A DNA stretch of 10,035 nucleotides from Chrysochromulina tobinii (taxonomy: Eukaryota > Haptophyta > Prymnesiales > Chrysochromulinaceae), in the NCBI GenBank assembly GCA_001275005.1, contig JWZX01000711.1, positions 1 through 10,035 on the forward strand, given 5' to 3'. The notes beneath the pieces were generated by a model, which saw nothing but the letters and a program-made list of their open reading frames with translations, did no database searches and was not told where the DNA came from. This document shows, piece after piece, positions 1-5,491 of the stretch. Both the position numbers and the translations under genes were made by a program. Position 1 is the stretch's first letter, and each line of letters begins with the position of its first letter.

Positions 1-1119
1 GGCGGTGATGGTGGGGGCGGGACAGAGGCGGCGAAGGTGTGGGAGAAGGTTGGGGTGGCGCGAAGGCGAAGGCGGAGGGGGTGTGGGTGGTGGCGGGATG
101 ATGAAGGAGAGCTTGGCGGAGGAGGTGAGGGTGGCTGTGAGGTGAAGGTAGTGTTGGCGATGGAGTGGTGAAGGTAGTGTTGGCGATGGAGGCGGAGGCG
201 ATGGAGGATGTGGGGATGGCAAGGGTGGCGGTGAGAGTGGTGGAGGCGTGGGAGGAGGCGATGGTGTGGGCGGTGGCTGTGTGGTTTGTGTTGAGGGTCG
301 GTCAGAGGCAATCAGAGGTGATGTGTGGTTTGTGTTGCTGCGTGCCATCAGGGAGGCAAGATGAGGGGCTTTCGGAAAGGGCAGTTCAAATGGGCATTTT
401 TCACCATATGCCGCGCCTCGCGGCGCGGCTGCACCATCTGCTGGATCGACCGACGAGATGTGCGACATCGCGGACTCGATCGACAAGTGACCCACATCGG
501 ACGGAGTTGCTGCGCCTCGCAGCGCGGCTGGCTCGTCCGATGGGGCTGCACCATATGCCGCGCCTCGCGGCGCGGCCGCACCATCTGCTGGATCGACCGA
601 CGAGATGTGCGACATCGCGGACTCGATCGACAAGTGACCCCCATCGGACGGAGTTGCTGCGCCTCGCAGCGCGGCGGCTGGCTCGTCCGATGGGGCTGCA
701 CCATATGCCGCGCCTCGCGGCGCGGCTGCACCATCTGCTGGATCGACCGACGAGATGTGCGACATCGCGGACTCGATCGACAAGTGACCCACATCGGACG
801 GAGTTGCTGCGCCTCGCAGCGCGGCTGGCTCGTCCGATGGGGCTGCACCATATGCCGCGCCTCGCGGCGCGGCTGCACCATCTGCTGGATCGACCGGCGA
901 GATGTGCGACATCGCGGACTCGATCGACAAGTGACCCCCATCGGACGGAGTTGCTGCGCCTCGCAGCGCGGCTGGCTCGTCCGATGGGGCTGCACCATCA
1001 ATGGGGGCGTGTAAACTGCTCGAGCTACTGGCCAATTCTGCTCGTTCAGCAGCTCTTCGTGCATTGCGCCTGATTTTGCTCCCTGGGCCACGCCTCCTCT
1101 TGGATATTCCAGAGCTCAT
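1..1119 (-). CDS. Repeat protein with four 49-50-residue units and a Pro-rich tail, 3' end beyond window
   Basis: I do not recognise this protein. From ATG at 1119 the frame is open for 373 codons to the window edge. The N-terminus is basic and Ser-rich (KRRRGPGSKIRR, then a SSSSS run) and could act as a nuclear localisation signal. Residues from about 40 to 240 are four units of 49-50 residues containing APSDEPAALRGAATPSD, HLSIESAMSHISSVDPA and DGAAAPRGAAYG. A Pro/Ser/Thr-rich tract follows (for example PPSPPPPSP), resembling algal hydroxyproline-rich or linker sequence. The other two minus frames and two plus frames are also open over much of the array, but this frame has the most balanced composition. 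In-frame stops lie just upstream of the ATG, and a GTAAGT near 1191 could be a donor of an upstream exon. Past about 166 a 26-bp duplication switches the Pro-rich reading to another frame, so the C-terminal part may be spliced or shifted. Real coding is likely; function is unknown. Confidence 0.5.
   Translation of the reverse strand, partial: MSSGISKRRRGPGSKIRRNARRAAERAELASSSSSLHAPIDGAAPSDEPAALRGAATPSDGGHLSIESAMSHISPVDPADGAAAPRGAAYGAAPSDEPAALRGAATPSDVGHLSIESAMSHISSVDPADGAAAPRGAAYGAAPSDEPAAALRGAATPSDGGHLSIESAMSHISSVDPADGAAAPRGAAYGAAPSDEPAALRGAATPSDVGHLSIESAMSHISSVDPADGAAAPRGAAYGEKCPFELPFPKAPHLASLMARSNTNHTSPLIASDRPSTQTTQPPPTPSPPPTPPPLSPPPLPSPHPPSPPPPSPTLPSPLHRQHYLHLTATLTSSAKLSFIIPPPPTPPPPSPSRHPNLLPHLRRLCPAPTITA
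141..190. repeat. 26-bp direct duplication in the G-rich (plus strand) Pro-coding tract
   Basis: GGTGAAGGTAGTGTTGGCGA occurs at 141 and again at 167, a period of 26 bp. Because 26 is not a multiple of three, it moves the Pro/Ser-rich minus-strand reading (SPTLPSP) from one frame to the next without creating a stop. Confidence 0.85.
402..1000. repeat. 147/150-bp tandem repeat array, four full units
   Basis: Units begin with CACCATATGCCGCG at 402, 549, 699 and 846, and a partial fifth starts at 993. Spacings are 147, 150, 147 and 147 bp, all multiples of three, so the reading frames survive. The second unit carries one extra GCG. Units 1 and 3 read GACCCACATCGG while units 2 and 4 read GACCCCCATCGG, which suggests that a two-unit block was duplicated. 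Each unit contains the inverted pair CATCGGACG / CGTCCGATG. The array encodes the repeats of the minus-strand gene. Confidence 0.95.
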
Positions 1120-1372
1120 GCTCAAACCAAGCGATGAAGCCGAAAAAGAGCCCACGGCGTCAACGGGCGGCAAATGCGCAACTCAAACTTACGGGTGCCA
1201 ACGCGGCGCGCGTGTACCCGGAATCCTTTTTATCGCAACTGTTCCGTGCTACAGGCATCCCTCCCCATCCCGTTTTTATTACGTCCGAAATCGGATTCAC
1301 AGGAAAGGGCTGTCTGCGGCGCGCAACCGCACGCACGCGTCGTGGTGCATTCATCTGTTTGCCCATTCTGCA
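1120..1372. promoter_or_regulatory. Divergent intergenic region between the repeat-protein gene and the Cys-rich gene
   Basis: This 253-bp gap separates two divergent starts, at 1119 (minus) and 1373 (plus), so it may hold both promoters. An ORF reading rightward from 1001 crosses it, but its residues here look non-coding. A GTAAGT on the minus strand near 1191 could instead mean the minus gene has an upstream 5' exon. No convincing TATA box was found. Confidence 0.3.
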
Positions 1373-1750
1373 ATGGGCGCCGGCGCTCCCGAAATCGAGA
1401 CACCCGAAAAGCCTGGCCTCGCCGGTGTTCGCCGAGCGTCGGCGGCGACCGCCGCGCAGCAAGAGCAGCTCCTGCGTTTCCTGGACCCCTCGCTGCAGTT
1501 TGCCCAGCACGCCATGCTAGAAGAGAGGGTCAGGGCGCCGCCCCCACAACTTCCTACAGGCACCTGCCGCAGCTGCAAGAAGGCATGCGGGGCGCCGCTG
1601 ATGCGGCCGCCAGGCTGCCTGGACGCGCGCCACCCAGCCGTATTCTGCGGCGAGTGCTTGCGTGCCGGCGCACTCAAGATTGGCCGAACGGAGGAGGATG
1701 CCGCCCTGCTCGGGCCGCTCTGGTGCTCCAAGTGCAACCGCGGAGAGTGA
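1373..1750 (+). CDS. Small Cys-rich, probable zinc-binding protein (125 aa)
   Basis: The likely start is ATG 1373 (MGAGAPEIE). An in-frame ATG at 1001 would overlap the divergent gene and add an implausible segment. Residues 1-60 are Ala/Gln/Glu-rich with a probable helix (QQEQLLRFLDPSLQFAQ). The C-terminal half carries eight cysteines at about 65, 68, 72, 82, 92, 95, 118 and 121, arranged as CxxC-x3-C, C-x9-C-x2-C and a terminal CxxC, with a His at 87. Three CxxC knuckles in about 57 residues suggest one or two structural zinc sites of treble-clef or RING-like type, but the spacing does not match a family I can name. Third codon positions are strongly G/C, as in neighbouring genes. The protein ends four residues after the last CxxC. 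Confidence 0.55.
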   Translation: MGAGAPEIETPEKPGLAGVRRASAATAAQQEQLLRFLDPSLQFAQHAMLEERVRAPPPQLPTGTCRSCKKACGAPLMRPPGCLDARHPAVFCGECLRAGALKIGRTEEDAALLGPLWCSKCNRGE

Positions 1751-2339
1751 TCCAGCAACTCCCTCTCCCCCACCCACTGGGTACCGCGCACGGCCACCAT
1801 GCCTTTCTGCACTCGCGCGGTTCCGCGCATGCGCGCCTCCAGCCAAACTCTATGAACAAAACGACTCGCTCGTTTGAGCGTCGTATATGGGTCCCATATG
1901 TCTATCTGTCTGTGTCCATAATATATGAAGGGCCGCCGCCATGCGTGCTACACTCTTTTCAATACTCAATCTACTCAATCTGCTCATTATATTTGAGTAT
2001 TTAGCGCTCGTGGTCGAGGCTCGTCGGTCCGACACTGCATCTTGCTCGCCCCTCGCCGGTCCCCGGTTCGTACGATCACAACATGGAGAAGAACCGGCCG
2101 TGACACGTGATGAACCGCGCCGTCCCGATCCGGTACGTTTGGTACGTGTACACTTCGGCGCGCGCTCAGCTGCAGAGCGCGCGCCCCGCGAGTGCGGAGC
2201 AGAGCCACTCCGCTTTACGGCTTTAGTAATATAGTAAAAACAAGACGTGACCTGACATGGTCCGTCCAAACCGGGCCACCCAACAGACACGATGCACCCG
2301 AGCCCGACCACAGAGCCCAAGACTAGAAAACCCAACACT
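1751..2339. other. Intergenic stretch with no supported gene
   Basis: Open frames here lack coding character. The content includes a short ACTCAATCT repeat near 1964-1984, an AT-rich patch (1905-2000), strong GC hairpins at 2157-2213, and an AT-rich tail (TTTAGTAATATAGTAAAAAC) just after them. It lies between the 3' end of the Cys-rich gene and the 3' end of the minus-strand multi-exon gene, so it should include both 3' UTRs. Confidence 0.5.
2157..2213. repeat. Two adjacent GC-rich hairpins followed by an AT-rich tail
   Basis: GGCGCGCGCTC (2157-2167) and GAGCGCGCGCC (2175-2185) form a perfect 11-bp stem with a 7-nt loop. GCGGAG (2194-2199) and CTCCGC (2208-2213) form a second stem. An AT-rich run follows at 2220-2242. 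This could be a structured 3' end, a non-coding RNA or the end of a non-autonomous element; the sequence does not decide. Confidence 0.6.
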
Positions 2340-3887
2340 CTACTCCTCCTCCTCACGGCACCGCTTGCGAGCGCCACGCTCGCAAGCGGCCGCCTCGGCC
2401 GCGGACCTGGCCGCAGCCGTCTGAGCGGAGAAGGCGACTGCGAAAGGCAGAAACAAGGAGGGGTACACATGGGCGCAGTCAAGCAAAGGTATGGGAAAGG
2501 ATGGCGTGCAATAACGCGCACCGTAGTTGCCCAAAAGGCCTAGTGACTCAAGGTGCGCCCAAAGAGGGGAGGCAGCGTCTGCTTGAAAAGGGACCATCTG
2601 CGGCATCAATGGCGGGTCGGGACGCGCTGGCCTGCCAATATACCGAGAATGACGCAAGTGTCAGTAACAGGTGAGAAGGGATGGGGCACTCACAGTAAGG
2701 TGGGCAATCAAGAGGCATGGGCGCACGTCGGCAGCCCGCGTACGAGCGGCAGGTACATCACTACGGCCCGGCGCAGAACCCTGCCATGCTCTCGAATGCC
2801 TTCGCCCGGGTCCACGCACACCGTCGCCACCGAGGTCAAGACCCTGATGGTCGACTCTGGTGTAGGCTCGTGCACCACCTGCAAAGACGTGAAAGGGGTG
2901 AGGCAGAGTGCGTTTGCGCGACAGGAGACAAGGAAAAGGGTACCGCGAGGCTGTGAGGTGATCACCGAGACCAAAATCTCGTCCGTGAGCACGACGACCG
3001 ACAAGACGTCGCCGGGACGGCTGCCGGGCGGGTTCCGAAGAGGTGCAAGATGTTGGAAGACGTCAGCCGAAATGACGAGAAAAGGCCCCGTGACGCTCTG
3101 CAGGCACTCGGCCGACATTCTCCCGCTCGCTCTCTCCGCAAAGGTTTTCACACCACGCGTGTTTGGTCTTTCTCCTTGCAGTCTGCTACTGTCGCTACTG
3201 GCGCCATCAATAGTCTTCGTCATCCAGGGTTGATTAGAGATGGTTGATCTTTCCTGTCGACGCACATATGCTCACCTTCCTCCTCCTGGCTGACAGTGCA
3301 GCAGCATTCAATACAGCTGCACGCACACAGTTTTCGATCACTACAGCTGGACGTGCACTGCCATCTCCGTCGATCGCGATGGCAGCGTCCGACGCGGACG
3401 GTGAGGGTGAGGCCTGAGGGTGTTTAGTCGTGTTGGCTACGACATGTCGTGCAAATTCATGCAAGTTTTCGGAACATGAGATCATCATCGAGCTGCAGAC
3501 TGTCGGTCGCCCAAGGTTCAAGTTATGATACCAATTTCGTCGGATTTCCTCGTCGCTGTAGGGTCGTTCGCCGCCACGGCCGCCAGCACGCGCGCCTCAT
3601 CCAAGCGCCGCTTGGACATCGCGCGCTCGAGCCAACGCGGTCTTTGGCGGCCACTCGCCCTCGATGACGTGCGTTGATAGCCATGCCGCTCGACGAGGAG
3701 TTTTGCAAGTGACGAAGACTTCCAGCTTGCCGCCATCCGTGCGAAGGGCAAAGAGCAACACGGATGACTCGTCGTTGCCAAAGCGACGCAGTGCTGCACG
3801 CTGCGCTTCCGACCACGGCGCGAGAATCAGCTGCCACGTCCTGCTGAAGGCGGACGACGCGCCACGAGGCTCTGCAGCGTCGCCCAT
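2340..3887 (-). CDS. Unrecognised multi-exon gene, proposed six exons, one apparent frame break
   Basis: My model is exons 3887-3532, 3436-3276, 3097-2966, 2878-2727, 2631-2522 and 2437-2340 (TAG). The introns have GT-AG ends and consistent phases: GTATCA..TCGTAG (phase 1), GTGAGC..CTGCAG (0), GTGATC..TTGCAG (0), GTGCGC..TGGCAG (2) and GTGCGC..TCGCAG (1). Exon 1 (ATG 3887, MGDAAEPRG) contains WQLILAPWSEAQRAALRRFG and LEVFVTCKTPRRAAW. Its alternating strand-helix-strand pattern is loosely like the N-terminal fold of viral-type Rep proteins but lacks an HUH motif, so I do not assign it. Near 3597 the frame hits TGA after CTT GGA; skipping one G restores a coherent helix (DEARVLAAVAANDPT). Later exons give SVTGPFLVISADVF, PESTIRVLTSVATVCVD and a charged C-terminus ending CREEEE. 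Individual donor choices are uncertain, above all that of exon 4. There are no membrane segments. Function is unknown. Confidence 0.4.
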
Positions 3888-4009
3888 TGCCCAGGCGACG
3901 TGAGACAGAGGTGTGATACAGAAGTGCGTCAGAAGTCCGTGGGGAAAACCGACGAAAAAAAGGACCCTCCGTCTTTATAGTAAGGATTTGGAAGCCCCCT
4001 TATTTTTCT
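3888..4009. promoter_or_regulatory. Divergent region upstream of the fucosyltransferase-like ORF, with possible TATA and splice acceptor
   Basis: This 122-bp gap lies between divergent starts. It contains TTTATAG at about 3974, an A-run near 3955, and a pyrimidine-rich stretch (CCCCCTTATTTTTCTA) leading to ACAG at 4014-4017. The last resembles a 3' splice site, so part of the region could be intron rather than promoter. Confidence 0.3.
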
Positions 4010-5305
4010 ATGGACAGACTTGGGCGCGACAGACTGCTCAGCTATGATCCCGGCGGAGGGCACACGGACCAGCTTCGCGACCTCTCGCTCGCGCTTGCGA
4101 CGGCCGAACTGCTCAATCGCACGCTCATCCTGCCGCGCCTCGTGTGGCACCGCGACAGCAACGTGTACACCTCCGAGAAGCAGCGCCTTCAACTCATCCG
4201 CACGCGCCCGGCGCTCTCGGCGCTCGTACAGGCGCACACATCCGTGCCGCTGCTGGACAACGTCACCCTGCTGCTGCGCGCGCACACGCTGCCGCAGTGC
4301 GCCGACGACCGCGCCGCGGCTGACGGCTGCGTGCTGATGGTCGAGCCGCCCGATATCTACACGTCGGTGAGCAAAATGCTGCGCCGCCTCGCCACGCTGG
4401 GCCACGCGCGCTGGCTGCACTTCTCCTCCATGCTCGACGTGCTCTCCGCGCGCAAGCAGGGCCGCTACCCGCTCGCCACGTGGGAGAGTCGCATGGTGCC
4501 AGCGCCGTGCAGCCTGCGCTACCAGCCGAATGTGCTCGCGGCCGCGCGCGCGGCGCTCCGCCGCGTCTTGCCGCGGCCGCACGCGGACGCTGGCGCGCCG
4601 GGCAGCGGGCTGGGCCGCGGCCACTACCTCGCCGCGCACGTGCGCGCGCTGCGCCGCGACAAGTTCAAGTCAGAGTGTGCGGAGGAGTGGCTGCCGCGCC
4701 TCGTCAACTTTACTGCGGCGCACTTGGGTTCGCACTTGGGTCCCCAGCCAAGTGAGCCGCTGTCGCCGACGAGTCCGGTGGCGATGCCGCCGCCAGCCGC
4801 GACGCTCTACGTTGCGACGGACGATCTCGACAGGGTGCTGCCGCGCGCGGCCGCCGCGCTTGCGCCTTGGCGCGTCGCCGTCGTCTCCGCGCGCGATGCC
4901 GAGCGAGAGGGCGACAGCTTCGAGCAACGGCTGGGGCTTGATTCCGAAGGCGCGCTGATGGCGCTCGACGTGGCGGCGGTGCTCGGCGCACATGCCTTCT
5001 CGCCCGCGCCGCGCTCCGGCTTGTCCGTGCACTATACCGCCATGCGCCGCTGCAACGCGGGCGCGCTCTGCGATCCTGCATACGCCGCATGCGTGCCCTA
5101 TGCCTCGTCCGGGTGTGGCGGCGCTTTCCCGCGCACGATCCTCGACGACCCGCCGCGCTGCTCGCACAACAGGGCACGGGGCCGCTATGCGGGCGAGCCC
5201 CTCTGCATGGACGCGCAGGGCGTCGAGCGGCCGTACTTTTGCCCGCCAGGGTCGGTGCCGCCGCCCGGGCCGCGAACGTGCGCTGCCGCCGTGTCGCGTC
5301 GCTAG
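4010..5305 (+). CDS. O-fucosyltransferase-like glycosyltransferase (431 aa, N-terminus possibly incomplete)
   Basis: This is probably a GDP-fucose-dependent transferase acting on proteins or glycans in the secretory pathway. The N-terminus has LLSYDPGGGHTDQLRDLSLA (about 9-28) followed by LLNRTLILPRL (34-44), which matches the opening of the O-FucT superfamily, where a Gly-rich turn and N/D-Q precede a helix and 'LNRTLVLP'. HYLAAHVRALRRDKF (about 205-219) corresponds to the conserved HxR region that contacts GDP-sugar. LYVATDDLD (266-274) and APRSGLSVHYTAMRR (about 333-347) fit the later conserved segments, the latter being the usual 'S-x-F-S' acceptor/nucleotide motif. The last 80 residues are Cys-rich (eight Cys), suggesting a disulfide-bonded luminal tail. 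No signal peptide or anchor is encoded, and a splice-acceptor-like ACAG lies just after the ATG, so a 5' exon probably supplies targeting. It converges with the dioxygenase gene. Family-level assignment is good; substrate is unknown. Confidence 0.72.
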   Translation: MDRLGRDRLLSYDPGGGHTDQLRDLSLALATAELLNRTLILPRLVWHRDSNVYTSEKQRLQLIRTRPALSALVQAHTSVPLLDNVTLLLRAHTLPQCADDRAAADGCVLMVEPPDIYTSVSKMLRRLATLGHARWLHFSSMLDVLSARKQGRYPLATWESRMVPAPCSLRYQPNVLAAARAALRRVLPRPHADAGAPGSGLGRGHYLAAHVRALRRDKFKSECAEEWLPRLVNFTAAHLGSHLGPQPSEPLSPTSPVAMPPPAATLYVATDDLDRVLPRAAAALAPWRVAVVSARDAEREGDSFEQRLGLDSEGALMALDVAAVLGAHAFSPAPRSGLSVHYTAMRRCNAGALCDPAYAACVPYASSGCGGAFPRTILDDPPRCSHNRARGRYAGEPLCMDAQGVERPYFCPPGSVPPPGPRTCAAAVSRR

Positions 5306-5491
5306 CTGACATTTACCAGTAGTCATATTTAGATCGTACCGCAACGCGCGCGCAACTTGTACTGCCGACGTACAACATTTCGAGATCACAGATCAGTCTC
5401 GCGCGCGGGCGTGGGCCGGCGCGCCTCTCCGTACCGGCAACCGGGCGTCCTCCAAGTCCAACGTCCAACGTCCATACCATCACACTCGCAC
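5306..5491. other. Convergent intergenic region
   Basis: The 186 bp between two converging stop codons must hold both 3' ends. No AATAAA is seen on either strand. Short direct copies of CCAACGTCCA-like sequence occur near 5455-5472. Confidence 0.4.

Noticed and set aside
402-1000. CRISPR array
   Set aside because: The repeats are contiguous 147-bp units without unique spacers, in a eukaryotic context.
165-1073. Long rightward ORFs across the 147-bp array (165-1073 and 325-1014) and the leftward ORF 348-1091
   Set aside because: They arise because the unit length is a multiple of three. Their composition (Arg/Cys/Trp-rich or Arg/Gln-rich) is less protein-like than the minus frame starting at 1119.
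2003-2085. tRNA gene suggested by A-box-like TGGTCGAGG and GGTTCG
   Set aside because: No T-stem, anticodon stem or acceptor stem can be formed around these boxes.
1850-2521. Leftward ORF of 223 residues
   Set aside because: It begins inside a predicted intron/exon of the multi-exon gene, crosses the hairpin cluster and shows no family-like sequence.
2708-2710. A second in-frame TGA on the minus strand (after CAHAS) as another selenocysteine codon
   Set aside because: A phase-matched donor upstream (GTGCGC at 2726) joins to the acceptor at 2632 and removes it. There is no family with a Cys at this place and no SECIS was looked for with success.
3597-3887. Firm assignment of exon 1 as a viral-type Rep (HUH) domain
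   Set aside because: Only the strand-helix pattern is similar; the HUH metal-binding motif and catalytic Tyr are not visible.
4670-5389. Leftward ORFs of 200-239 residues opposite the fucosyltransferase-like gene
   Set aside because: They are Arg-rich shadows of a GC-rich plus-strand gene that has recognisable family motifs.
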